From contig MKSV01000007.1 of assembly GCA_001897435.1 (NCBI GenBank), forward strand, positions 1,240,001-1,304,000: a DNA stretch of 64,000 nucleotides. The letters run 5' to 3'. Below are positions 1 to 8,253 of the stretch, in pieces. This DNA is from Acidobacteriales bacterium 59-55. Lineage in GTDB: Bacteria > Acidobacteriota > Terriglobia > Terriglobales > Acidobacteriaceae. A program made the translations under genes and the position numbers. Position 1 is the stretch's first letter; each line of letters opens with the position of its first letter. Under the pieces are notes generated by a model. The model was not told the DNA's origin, ran no database searches, and saw nothing but the letters and a program-made list of their open reading frames with translations.

Positions 1-626
1 TCCAGTACATTATGGCCGGCGGGCCAAAGGCTCTGGCCTCCGCCTCCGACGTCAACGAGGACTCGCCCGAGATCGGCCAGCGTGACATCGCCCGCCGCCG
101 TCCTACTCGCAAGGACATCGTTATCGGCATCTCCGCCAGCGGCCGCACGCCTTACGTCGTCGGTGCGGTCGAGTATGCTCGCGCGCGCGGAGCCAAGACT
201 GCCGCCGTCACCTGCAACCTGAACACTCCGCTCGCCGACGTGGCCGATACCACCATCGTCGCCGAGGTCGGCCCTGAAGTCCTCTCCGGCTCGACACGCA
301 TGAAGTCAGCCAGCGCCCAGAAGATGATCCTGAACATGATCACGACCGGCGCCATGACCCGTCTCGGTTATGTCTACGACAATCTCATGGTCAACGTGCA
401 CATGAAGAACGCCAAGCTAGTCGAGCGCGGCATCCGCGTGCTGATGACGGTCTGCGAGATCGACCGTGACACCGCCATCCGCACCATCAAGTCCGCGGGC
501 AAATCCATCCCCATCGCCGTGGTCATGCTTAAGGCCAACGTCGACAAGATGGAAGCCGTCCGCCGCCTGAGCAAATCAGACGGCAACGTCCGCCTCGCCA
601 TCGACGACTCCCGCCTGGAGATTTGA
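1..626 (+). CDS. murQ: N-acetylmuramic acid 6-phosphate etherase (3' part)
   Basis: This is the C-terminal two thirds of a MurQ-type SIS-domain protein. The reading frame is open from base 3, so the gene begins before the window. MurQ cleaves the lactyl ether of MurNAc-6-phosphate to give GlcNAc-6-phosphate and D-lactate in cytoplasmic cell-wall recycling. The visible part has the SIS core with GISASGRTPYVVGAVEYAR and the family signature SGSTRMKSASAQKMILNM. About 208 residues are seen against about 300 for a whole protein. No MurNAc kinase or permease gene lies just downstream; the next gene, ruvX, is 64 bases away. The alternative, a GckR-like regulator, is less likely because no sign of the extra domains is seen. 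Confidence 0.93.
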   Translation, partial: QYIMAGGPKALASASDVNEDSPEIGQRDIARRRPTRKDIVIGISASGRTPYVVGAVEYARARGAKTAAVTCNLNTPLADVADTTIVAEVGPEVLSGSTRMKSASAQKMILNMITTGAMTRLGYVYDNLMVNVHMKNAKLVERGIRVLMTVCEIDRDTAIRTIKSAGKSIPIAVVMLKANVDKMEAVRRLSKSDGNVRLAIDDSRLEI

Positions 627-690
627 CCACGTAATTATTCGTATGCGCCTTGTACATTTCAACGCAACACCCGCCAGTTAGACTAATCCT

Positions 691-1164
691 ATGGCAACCG
701 GGCGGGTGATGGCGCTGGATGTAGGGAAGGTACGCGTGGGCGTGGCGCTCTCGGACCCGCTGGGCTACACCGCACAGCCGCTTCTGACGCTATGGCGCAA
801 AAGCCGGGGCGAGGATATGCGCAGCCTGCTGCGGCTGATTCGCAAGCATGAGGTAGTGGAGATTATTGTCGGGAATCCCCTGCACATGTCGGGAGATGTG
901 AGCCCGTGGGCGGCGAAGGTGCAGGAGTTCGCCGAAGAGTTGCGTAAACGCTCCACGCTGCCGGTGACACTGTGGGATGAACGGCTCAGTTCGGTCGCGG
1001 CACACGAGATTCTCAACGAAGCTGGACATAATTCCCGGAACCGCAAATATGTAATCGATCAGGTCGCCGCCGTGGTGATCCTGCGCGGATGGATGGAAGC
1101 AAAGGAACAGGCAACAGCGCGGGCAGCACTGGAGCAAAGCGGCCGTAGCGAAGAAGGACGTTGA
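691..1164 (+). CDS. ruvX: Putative pre-16S rRNA nuclease / Holliday junction resolvase-like RuvX (YqgF)
   Basis: 157 residues, the usual length for the YqgF/RuvX family, an RNase H-fold nuclease tied to maturation of the 16S rRNA 5' end. The N-terminal strand MALDVGKVRVGVALSDPLG carries the first catalytic Asp. IIVGNPLHMSG and LWDERLSS match the second and third family motifs, and YVIDQVAAVVIL matches the C-terminal helix with its Asp. The ATG at 691 has no clear ribosome site. A GTG-ATG pair six codons in (MALDVG) would match the usual family start, so the first residues are uncertain. It lies between murQ and a VOC gene and may be co-transcribed with the latter, 26 bases downstream. Confidence 0.92.
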   Translation: MATGRVMALDVGKVRVGVALSDPLGYTAQPLLTLWRKSRGEDMRSLLRLIRKHEVVEIIVGNPLHMSGDVSPWAAKVQEFAEELRKRSTLPVTLWDERLSSVAAHEILNEAGHNSRNRKYVIDQVAAVVILRGWMEAKEQATARAALEQSGRSEEGR

Positions 1165-1190
1165 AAAGCTCACTCTGAAAGGAGCGCCCC

Positions 1191-1565
1191 ATGCCTCCCA
1201 CTATCGGAAATGGAAAGATCTGTTACATCGATATGCCTGCTATCGACATAGCTCGTTCAGCCGGCTTCTACAAAAACGTCTTTGGCTGGAGCATCCGGCA
1301 GCGCGGGGATGGCGCCACCTCCTTTGACGATGGCGTCGGCGAGGTAAGCGGCACATGGACACTTGGCCGCCCACCCTCCACCCAGCCCGGGCTTCTCATC
1401 TACATCATGGTGGACAGCGTGGCCGCAACCATCGACCGGATCGCCGCCAGCGGCTGCGAGATCGTCCAGCCAATCGGGGCCGACGCTCCCGAGATCACCG
1501 CTCGTTTCCGCGATCCGGCAGGAAACGTCCTCGGCATCTACCAGAATCCCCCTCAAGAGATCTGA
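1191..1565 (+). CDS. VOC (glyoxalase/bleomycin-resistance fold) family protein
   Basis: 124-residue single-domain vicinal-oxygen-chelate protein. ICYIDMPAIDIARSAGFYKNVFGW is the first beta-alpha-beta repeat and FRDPAGNVLGIYQNP the typical end of the second repeat. The start is well supported by AAAGGAG about seven bases before the ATG. Proteins of this size are usually dimeric metalloenzymes or binding proteins of unknown substrate, so no specific reaction can be assigned. It is convergent with a larger two-domain VOC gene at 1586-2455. Confidence 0.85.
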   Translation: MPPTIGNGKICYIDMPAIDIARSAGFYKNVFGWSIRQRGDGATSFDDGVGEVSGTWTLGRPPSTQPGLLIYIMVDSVAATIDRIAASGCEIVQPIGADAPEITARFRDPAGNVLGIYQNPPQEI

Positions 1566-1585
1566 ATCTTCGTCGGAGGCTCACT

Positions 1586-2455
1586 CTAAGCCCTCTCCGC
1601 CACCAGCGAAACCATGATTCCCCATGGATCGCGGAACCGTACCTTGCCCTCGCTACGATCCACAACATGACCACCTTCTTCCAAGCTGCGGCTTACTTCC
1701 TCCACATCGCCTTCCTCGGGAACCACCAGCTCCCACTCCAGCAGTCGCGGATCACCCGCCGCCGCGATGCTCGAACCTCGCGCCCAGGTGTTTATCCCTA
1801 CGTGATGGTGGTATCCGCCCGCCGCCAGAAACAGCGCAGCATCGCCCAACCGGCTCATCACGTCCAGACCCAGCCCCCTATCGTAGAAAGCTCTGCCCGC
1901 CGCCATCTCACCTACATAAAAATGCATATGCCCGACCGTCGTCCCCGCCGGCAATCCCTCCCACTTCGTTCCCGCCGACTCCGCGATCAGCCCGGCCATA
2001 TCCAGCGGGTCGACCGCCATCAGCACCTCGTCTCCCCTGTATCTCCACTCCGAACGGTCCCTGTCCGCATACACCTCTATCGTCAGGCCGTCCGGATCGA
2101 CCAGATAAAACGCCTCGCTTACCAGATGGTCTGCCGAGCCCGACCGTACTCCCAACCGCGCCAGATGGTCCGCAAACGAACCCAGCGCCGCCCGCGTCGG
2201 CAGCAACACGGCAAAGTGGTACAACCCCAGCCGCGGCGAAGCCAGCGGGCGCAAGGTCGGCATCTCCTGCAACTCCAGCAGTTCACGATCAGAGCCATGG
2301 GCTCCCAGCGCGACGCGCAACCCCTGTCTCTCAACCACCCGAAATCCGATCACGCGCTCATAGAATGCCAACGACTCCTCCAGATTCGATACTGCCAGCC
2401 GTACCCTGCCCACTCGTGCCCCGGGTGAAATCCTGAACCGTTCCATATTCTTCAT
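1586..2455 (-). CDS. Two-domain VOC protein, catechol-2,3-dioxygenase-like (CatE/YfiE type)
   Basis: 289 residues with two tandem VOC domains. The first has VGRVRLAVSNLEESLAFYE and LYHFAVLLP. The second has VGHMHFYVGEMAAGRAFYD, ending RFRDPWGIMVSLV. The His in LYHFAV and GHMHFYV and a C-terminal Glu region are in the positions of the metal ligands of extradiol dioxygenases. Overall layout and length match CatE-like proteins. The frame stays open far upstream through murA, but ATG 2455 has GGGGGAG seven to eight bases before it and starts at the conserved domain, so I chose it. Substrate is unknown; no aromatic catabolic genes are near. Confidence 0.85.
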   Translation of the reverse strand: MKNMERFRISPGARVGRVRLAVSNLEESLAFYERVIGFRVVERQGLRVALGAHGSDRELLELQEMPTLRPLASPRLGLYHFAVLLPTRAALGSFADHLARLGVRSGSADHLVSEAFYLVDPDGLTIEVYADRDRSEWRYRGDEVLMAVDPLDMAGLIAESAGTKWEGLPAGTTVGHMHFYVGEMAAGRAFYDRGLGLDVMSRLGDAALFLAAGGYHHHVGINTWARGSSIAAAGDPRLLEWELVVPEEGDVEEVSRSLEEGGHVVDRSEGKVRFRDPWGIMVSLVAERA

Positions 2456-2554
2456 CACCGAAACTCCCCCTATCACCATCTCTTCAGATGCTCTTGCCCT
2501 GCCGGGAGTACCAGAGCAGGTACCCATTTCCACGCCGTCGCCCCGTAAACTGGC

Positions 2555-3838
2555 ATGATGGACAAGTTTGTTGTACGCGGTGGCAACCCTCTTCTCGGCA
2601 CCATCAAGATCTCCGGAGCCAAAAACTCCGCTCTTCCCTGCATGGCCGCCGCCATTCTCACCGAGGACGAGGTCATTCTCGAAAACATCCCCCAGGTCCG
2701 CGACATCGAGACCGAGCGCAGGCTGCTTGCCAGCATGGGCGCCGAGGTCGAACTCGGCTATGGGCGCGCCCAGCACCGCACCCGCATCCGCTGCGCCGTC
2801 CTCTCCGATCCGGTGGCCAAGTACGAGATCGTCAAGACCATGCGCGCCAGTTCGCTGGTCCTGGGCCCGCTGATCGCCCGCACTGGAGTCGCCCGCGTCG
2901 CCATGCCCGGTGGCTGTGCCATCGGAGGCCGCCCCATCGACCTCCACATCAAAGGCCTCGAAGCGATGGGCGCGACGATTACTCAGGAGCATGGCTACCT
3001 CGAAGCCCGTGCCGACCGCCTCAAGGGCGCGCGTATCGTCTTCGACAAGATCACCGTCACCGGAACCGAAGATCTGCTGATGGCCGCCACCCTGGCCGAG
3101 GGCGAGACCATCTTCGAGAACTGCGCCCGCGAGCCCGAGGTCACCGACCTTGCCGCCCTGCTCGTCGCCATGGGGGCGAACATCGAAGGTGCTGGAACCT
3201 CGACGATCCGGGTTCAGGGAGTGGCAAAACTCCACGGCGCGCGCCACCGCATCAACCCCGACCGCATCGAGGCAGGAACCTTCCTCATCGCCGGAGCAAT
3301 CACCGGCGGCGATCTGAATGTAGACGCCTGCGAGCCCGCTCATCTCAGCGCTCTCATCCATAAGCTGGAGCAGTGCGGCGTCCGCATCGATGTCGGCAGC
3401 GACCACATTCGCGTCCGGTCGGGTGGAGAGCTGAAGGCCGCCGACATATCGACGGAAGAGTACCCCGGCTTCCCCACCGACATGCAGGCCCAGTACATGG
3501 CGTTGGCCACACAGGCCGAGGGAACGACGATCGTCACGGAAAATATCTTCGAGAATCGCTTCATGCATGTGCAGGAGCTGAACCGCATGGGAGCGAACAT
3601 CACCGTGCAGGGGCGCACTGCGACGGTTCGCGGCAAGACGCCGCTGCAGTCTGCGGCAGTGATGTGCTCGGACCTACGCGCGTCGGCGTCGCTGGTGCTG
3701 GCGGCGCTGGTCGCAGATGGAGAGACCATTCTGGACCGGGTCTATCACATGGACCGCGGCTATGAGCGGCTGGAAGAGAAGCTGCGCGGCGTGGGTGCGC
3801 AGATTCGCCGGATGGGAGATGTCTTCGGCAAAAAGTAA
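2555..3838 (+). CDS. murA: UDP-N-acetylglucosamine 1-carboxyvinyltransferase
   Basis: 427 residues, the full length of MurA, which transfers enolpyruvate from PEP to UDP-GlcNAc as the first committed step of peptidoglycan synthesis. [19 protein letters not shown] is the N-terminal substrate loop. [15 protein letters not shown] carries the catalytic cysteine (Cys121), so the enzyme should be fosfomycin-sensitive. The inside-out barrel repeats are visible through to [14 protein letters not shown]. Either of two adjacent ATG codons (2555 or 2558) may start it; neither has a clear ribosome site. Divergent from the VOC gene at 2455 over a 99-base gap. Confidence 0.97.
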   Translation: MMDKFVVRGGNPLLGTIKISGAKNSALPCMAAAILTEDEVILENIPQVRDIETERRLLASMGAEVELGYGRAQHRTRIRCAVLSDPVAKYEIVKTMRASSLVLGPLIARTGVARVAMPGGCAIGGRPIDLHIKGLEAMGATITQEHGYLEARADRLKGARIVFDKITVTGTEDLLMAATLAEGETIFENCAREPEVTDLAALLVAMGANIEGAGTSTIRVQGVAKLHGARHRINPDRIEAGTFLIAGAITGGDLNVDACEPAHLSALIHKLEQCGVRIDVGSDHIRVRSGGELKAADISTEEYPGFPTDMQAQYMALATQAEGTTIVTENIFENRFMHVQELNRMGANITVQGRTATVRGKTPLQSAAVMCSDLRASASLVLAALVADGETILDRVYHMDRGYERLEEKLRGVGAQIRRMGDVFGKK

Positions 3839-4026
3839 CGCCTGGCAACAAACGAGCGCCATCCTATGGACAACCCTTTGAAAGGCGTGGCTTTTGTTGG
3901 ATACGGCATGGTAATTTGCATGGTAAGCGCGGACGGCGAGCAGCCACTCTTTCGCGAGCGGTCGCGATCAGTGAGAGCAAAGGTGTACAAAGGTTGCACC
4001 AATTCCAACCGTCTGCCTGGAGAACC

Positions 4027-5100
4027 ATGACAGGAAAGAAAAAAATATCCGAGGCCGGCAAGCCGGTTACGCTGAAGATCCTTGCCGAGTATCTGGATCT
4101 CTCCCCTGCGACCGTCTCCATCGTGCTCAACAACTCGCCGGTGGCGAAGTCAATCTCCGACGCAACCAAGGCGCGGGTCCATGCGGCGGCAAAGAAGTTC
4201 GAATACCGCCCAAACCTTCATGCGCGGATGCTGCGCACGCGAGTCACCAATACCGTCGGCCTGATCGTTCCGGAGGTCAGCGAAGGCTACTTTACGGGCG
4301 TCATGCTCGGGGTTGAGCAGTATCTGCTCCAGGAGGGATTCCTTTACTTCACGGTCAGCCACCTTGGCCGTCCCGACCTTGTCGAGGAGTACCCCCAACT
4401 GCTGATGAACCGCGCCGTCGATGGCTTTCTGATGGTGAACACGGAGCTTCGCCACAAAGTGCCATTGCCTGTTGTCGGCATCTCTTCGCACAGCAAGATT
4501 GCCGGCGTCACCAATGTCGTGCTTGACCACGGCCGCGCCGCGAAGATGGCGCTCCGCCACCTATACGATCTCGGCCACCGCCGCATCGCGTTCATGCGCG
4601 GCTCACGCTATGTCAGCGACACCGATGCCCGCTGGGAGGCCATCGTCAGCATAGCGCAGGAGATCGGCATCACCATCCGGCCGGAGCTGTGCATTCATCT
4701 CGAAAAGAATTCGTGGTCGCCGGAGCTGGGTTATCCCCCGGTGCGTGAGCTGCTCGCGCGCACCCGGGATTTCACGGCGATGTTCTGCTTCAACGATACG
4801 GCAGCCATCGGAGCCATTCGCGCTATCGAAGATGTGGGCTTGAATTGTCCACGCGACATCTCGGTCATAGGATTCGACGATATCATCGTCGCCGAGTATC
4901 TCAATCCACGGCTGACGACGATACGCCAACCTCTGCACAAGATGGGCTGGACGGCGGCGCAGATGCTGGTTCGTCGCATCCAGTCGCCGGATGAGAGCTA
5001 CCCCGAGTCGATCTGGTTCGAGCCGGAGTTGGTGGTCAGAGAATCGACAGCGGGTGTTCCCGAAGAGCGATCTGCAAAAGCGCACAGGAATAAACTCTAG
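4027..5100 (+). CDS. LacI-family transcriptional regulator
   Basis: 357 residues when started at ATG 4027, which has GGAG four bases upstream; the frame is open further upstream but that stretch is not LacI-like. The N-terminal helix-turn-helix reads VTLKILAEYLDLSPATVSIVLNN, followed by the hinge helix region RPNLHARMLRTRVTNTVGLI. The periplasmic-binding-type sensor domain ends with ISVIGFDDIIVAEYLNPRLT and TTIRQPLHKMG, both typical. Such proteins bind a sugar or a derivative and control nearby sugar genes. The MFS carrier 67 bases downstream, on the same strand, is the likely partner and target. Confidence 0.93.
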   Translation: MTGKKKISEAGKPVTLKILAEYLDLSPATVSIVLNNSPVAKSISDATKARVHAAAKKFEYRPNLHARMLRTRVTNTVGLIVPEVSEGYFTGVMLGVEQYLLQEGFLYFTVSHLGRPDLVEEYPQLLMNRAVDGFLMVNTELRHKVPLPVVGISSHSKIAGVTNVVLDHGRAAKMALRHLYDLGHRRIAFMRGSRYVSDTDARWEAIVSIAQEIGITIRPELCIHLEKNSWSPELGYPPVRELLARTRDFTAMFCFNDTAAIGAIRAIEDVGLNCPRDISVIGFDDIIVAEYLNPRLTTIRQPLHKMGWTAAQMLVRRIQSPDESYPESIWFEPELVVRESTAGVPEERSAKAHRNKL

Positions 5101-5167
5101 GTCGATCGTATCGTTGGCAGAATCGACTACGCAGTTACGCTACGACTGAAGGGCCTAGCTGAACGCA

Positions 5168-6352
5168 TTGCCAGAGACCACGCCATCTGCAACGGGATCC
5201 TCGAACCCCTCGACCGCAGCCTTCCGCGCGATCGGTCCGGCGTTCTTCTATTTCTTCGTGGCGGGCATCGCGACCGTGATGCTGGGACCACTGCTGCCGG
5301 CGTTAATCAGTCGATGGCATATCCAGGACGAGCAGGCAGGAACACTGTTCACGGTCGTGTTCGTGGGAGAGCTCTGCGGGGCATGGTTCGCCACGCGCAA
5401 CCTTCGCCTCAGTGTTCTGGCCGGATCATGCATGACAGCAGCCGGATGCGTGTTGATGACGTGGGCCGACTTCGGCACAGCACACGTCGCGCTGTTCTGC
5501 GTAGGGCTGGGACTGGGCGCGGGGCTGACGGCGGGGAACGTCATCGTCGGTACGGCGGCGACCTCCTCCCGCACCCGCCTGCTGGCACTGCTGAACGTGG
5601 CATGGGGAGTGGGCGCAATCGTCTGTTCGCTGCTGGTGCGCGCCTGCGGGCCGGGACGTGTGCCGCTCTTCTTTCTTGTCCTTGCTGCCTGCCTTTTCCT
5701 TGCCGCCCTCTTTGCGATCAAGATACCGCGCACAGCATCTCAGACGACTGCCGAGGCTGACTCACCGGACCAGATCGTAAGGCGGACGAAGATGCCAATG
5801 CCGATGCTTCCCCTGTTCATCTTCTCGCTGGCAATGCTTCTGTACGTCGGCATCGAGAACTCCCTGGGCGGATGGCTGCCAAGCTACGGGCTCCGCACCA
5901 CGACGCTGCTGGCCTCGTCGGTCGCACTGTACTTCTGGATAGCGGAACTGAGCGGACGCTTGCTGCTGGCCGTCCTGACGAGCCTGTTCGGCGAGGCAGC
6001 GCTCTACCGGGTGAGTGTTCTTGTGCTCATTCTCACGACGGCGGTCTTGATCGCGGCAACCCATCTCGGGTCCGGAGGGGTGGTTGCGCTCACGATCCTT
6101 AGCGGACTGGCACTCGCGCCGATCTATCCCCTGATCGTCTCGTTTTTCCTGGCTCGCACCGGCAATCATCCCGGACTCGGACCGGTCTTTGCCGTGGCCT
6201 CGCTGGGAGGCGCAACGCTTCCCTGGCTGACCGGCGCCATCTCTACACACTTCCATGCGCTACGAGATGGGCTGGCTGTCCCCGCCGTCGGGGCGATTCT
6301 GCTGCTGCTGCTCGCCCCCGAAATCACCAGACGTGCGAAACAAAGAGCCTGA
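5168..6352 (+). CDS. MFS transporter, sugar-type (FucP/glucose-galactose-like)
   Basis: About 394 residues with roughly 12 hydrophobic segments, starting at AIGPAFFYFFVAGIATVMLGPLLP and ending LAVPAVGAILLLLLAPEI. A charged central loop (residues about 185-205) separates two six-helix halves. The architecture resembles proton-linked sugar carriers of the FucP-like MFS branch, but the substrate cannot be read. The start is a TTG at 5168 with only a weak upstream purine stretch; later ATG codons would remove the first membrane helix. Its place directly after a LacI regulator and before a ROK/GH42 pair suggests uptake of a sugar, perhaps a galactoside or its product. Confidence 0.85.
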   Translation: MPETTPSATGSSNPSTAAFRAIGPAFFYFFVAGIATVMLGPLLPALISRWHIQDEQAGTLFTVVFVGELCGAWFATRNLRLSVLAGSCMTAAGCVLMTWADFGTAHVALFCVGLGLGAGLTAGNVIVGTAATSSRTRLLALLNVAWGVGAIVCSLLVRACGPGRVPLFFLVLAACLFLAALFAIKIPRTASQTTAEADSPDQIVRRTKMPMPMLPLFIFSLAMLLYVGIENSLGGWLPSYGLRTTTLLASSVALYFWIAELSGRLLLAVLTSLFGEAALYRVSVLVLILTTAVLIAATHLGSGGVVALTILSGLALAPIYPLIVSFFLARTGNHPGLGPVFAVASLGGATLPWLTGAISTHFHALRDGLAVPAVGAILLLLLAPEITRRAKQRA

Positions 6353-6429
6353 GTTGGCTGCAACCAGTCTTCGGGAGTATTGATGAACCTGGATCGAGCT
6401 CTATCAAGGACAGTGCTCTGCGCAGTAGA

Positions 6430-7743
6430 TTACTTTTTCCCGGCGCTTGCTTTTCCTGCCGGGCGGCGACCCTTCTGCTTGGGAGCTTTTTGCCCCTTGC
6501 CCCCAGCATGAGTGGAACGATGATGACCTGAGTGGCGTTGCAGCACGAGAGCCGCTGCTCCTCGCAGACGCGCCAGCTCGGGATCGGTCGTGACCACAAT
6601 GCGCGGAGGCGTTCCTGCCAGCATCTGCTCGCCAAGTTCCTTCTCGACGATGGGTCCCAGCCGCGACCACGCCGAAGTGAGATCGCCGCTCAACAGGATC
6701 AGCTCCGGAGCGAGCGCCGAGGAGATCAGCCGCAGTCCGATACCCAAATAGGAAGCCTGCCGCCCGAGCGCCGCAGTAGCTTTTTTGTCCCCATCCTCCG
6801 CCAGATTCAGCAAGCCCTGAATTCCCGTAACGGCGATCTCCGGGGAAGACTCGGCGTAGAAGCGCAGCGCGGCGCGCGACGACGCGTACATCTCCCAGCA
6901 GCCGGTTCTGCCGCAACCACAGCGAGGGCCAAGGGGATCGATGGGAATATGGCCAAACTCGCCGGCGAGGCCGGACTTGCCGACGACCAGTTGGCCGTTA
7001 GCAAGAATTGCAGAGCCGACACCTTCGGAGATGGTGACGAGGACCGCATTGCGCACGCCGTCCATCCTGCCGAACCACAGTTCCGACAGCAGGCAGGCGT
7101 TCGCCGCGTTGTCCATCTCCACCTGCAGCTTCATGGCGCGTTCGATGGCGCTCTTGATGTCGTAGTCGTACCACTTCAGATTCGGCGCCAGGATCAGCCG
7201 CTGCGCAACGGGGTCGACCCGGCCCGGCAGGCTGATGCCGATGCCCTCGAAGGACTTGTCCCCATGACTCGAACGCAGATTCTTCATGCACTCGATCACC
7301 CGCTGCACGCCGCGCTCCGGGTCGGATGCGATGGGAATCACCTCGCGCGAAAGAAACCGTCCGTTCAGATCGACGACGGCGATGATCGCCTGGTGCGGAC
7401 GTATGTCCGCCGCGATCATCGCAAGATTCGCATTCAGCGATAGCAGTGTTGCCGGCCGGCCCCTTGGCTTGCGCGACTCCGCCCCTTCTTCGATCCAGCC
7501 TTCGGCGATCAGTTGCTCGACGATGTTGGAGACGGTGCTGGGCTGAAGCCCCGACCAACGAGAGAGGCCAGCGCGCGCAATAGGCTGCTTGGTCCGGATA
7601 AGCTCCAGAACGATGTCGCGGTTGATGTCGCGGGCTACCTCGCTCGACGCCAGTTCAACGTAGGCAAGGTCGATTCGCCGAAAACCGCGCGAACCTCTCT
7701 TTCGTGCGTCCGGCACATTCCGATCTGACGGTAGAGTTTTCAA
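6430..7743 (-). CDS. ROK-family transcriptional regulator (NagC/XylR type)
   Basis: 437 residues. An N-terminal winged helix (ARAGLSRWSGLQPSTVSNIVEQL) is followed by the ROK actin-like fold with MIAADIRPHQAIIAVVDL, VEMDNAANACLLSE and GVGSAILANGQLVVG. The zinc motif GPRCGCGRTGCWEMYAS is intact. The ROK catalytic Asp region is replaced by a regulator-like NAAN stretch. The C-terminal 35 residues are an unusual basic Lys/Arg/Gly tail, not part of the fold. The start is TTG 7743 or GTG 7716; neither has a strong ribosome site. It is divergent from the GH42 gene across a 510-base gap that carries an inverted repeat, so it probably controls that gene. Confidence 0.9.
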   Translation of the reverse strand: MKTLPSDRNVPDARKRGSRGFRRIDLAYVELASSEVARDINRDIVLELIRTKQPIARAGLSRWSGLQPSTVSNIVEQLIAEGWIEEGAESRKPRGRPATLLSLNANLAMIAADIRPHQAIIAVVDLNGRFLSREVIPIASDPERGVQRVIECMKNLRSSHGDKSFEGIGISLPGRVDPVAQRLILAPNLKWYDYDIKSAIERAMKLQVEMDNAANACLLSELWFGRMDGVRNAVLVTISEGVGSAILANGQLVVGKSGLAGEFGHIPIDPLGPRCGCGRTGCWEMYASSRAALRFYAESSPEIAVTGIQGLLNLAEDGDKKATAALGRQASYLGIGLRLISSALAPELILLSGDLTSAWSRLGPIVEKELGEQMLAGTPPRIVVTTDPELARLRGAAALVLQRHSGHHRSTHAGGKGQKAPKQKGRRPAGKASAGKK

Positions 7744-8253
7744 TGGCTCGCGCCGTCCGCAGGCTGGACGCCATTGCCGAAAGCTATGTGGCCCGCCGCG
7801 CGAAGCGGCACGAAATCGGGTTCCCCATGGAAGTGTCTCTCACCGATATCTCCGGCGGCTGCGATCTTCTCCTCAAACACTTCCATAAGCTTCATCCACT
7901 CTCAAAATGCGCACACTGGCGTTGACTCCCGCTACAGATCTGGCAGAAGCTGCACCGATCTCATTGCCTTATAGCTTTTACTATAAGCGCCGCATAATGT
8001 CACTGCGATAATCCGCTTGACTCTCTTTGAACTGACCAGGCCACGCAAGCCGTCCACCGCTTGACACGAGCAACCGCGAATATCGTCGAGCGATCTATTC
8101 AAGCGTTTTAGCCGCTGCACATTCACTCTGTCAACCTCTTACTTTTTAAATTTGGATGCCCGCGTATTGCGATTAGTATGGGGGTCGTCGACCCGCTTGC
8201 AAAGACGCCGTCGCACAGACGACTCTTTGCTGAAGGCCACTGGAGAAACCGCC
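7744..8253. other. 510-base regulatory gap between ROK regulator and GH42 gene
   Basis: No convincing gene lies here. The only in-frame upstream extension of the GH42 gene begins at a TTG (8152) and encodes a polar, arginine-rich stretch before a good signal peptide, so I treat it as leader. The gap holds an operator-like inverted repeat at 7968-7987 and AT-rich DNA around 8140-8155. It is the expected place for both promoters of the divergent pair. Confidence 0.6.
7968..7987. promoter_or_regulatory. Operator-like inverted repeat CTTATAG-N6-CTATAAG
   Basis: A perfect 7-base inverted repeat with a 6-base spacer (CTTATAGCTTTTACTATAAG). It is AT-rich against GC-rich surroundings and lies between the divergent ROK and GH42 genes. 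Size and place fit an operator for a dimeric winged-helix protein; that the ROK protein binds it is inferred. Confidence 0.5.

Noticed and set aside
2456..3568. Upstream part of the VOC reading frame antisense to murA
   Set aside because: The stretch is Gly/Ala/Asp-rich shadow of murA; the real gene begins at ATG 2455 with a good ribosome site.
8152..8253. N-terminal extension of the GH42 protein from TTG 8152
   Set aside because: The extension is polar and Arg-rich, lies before a good signal peptide and lacks a ribosome site; ATG 8254 has one.
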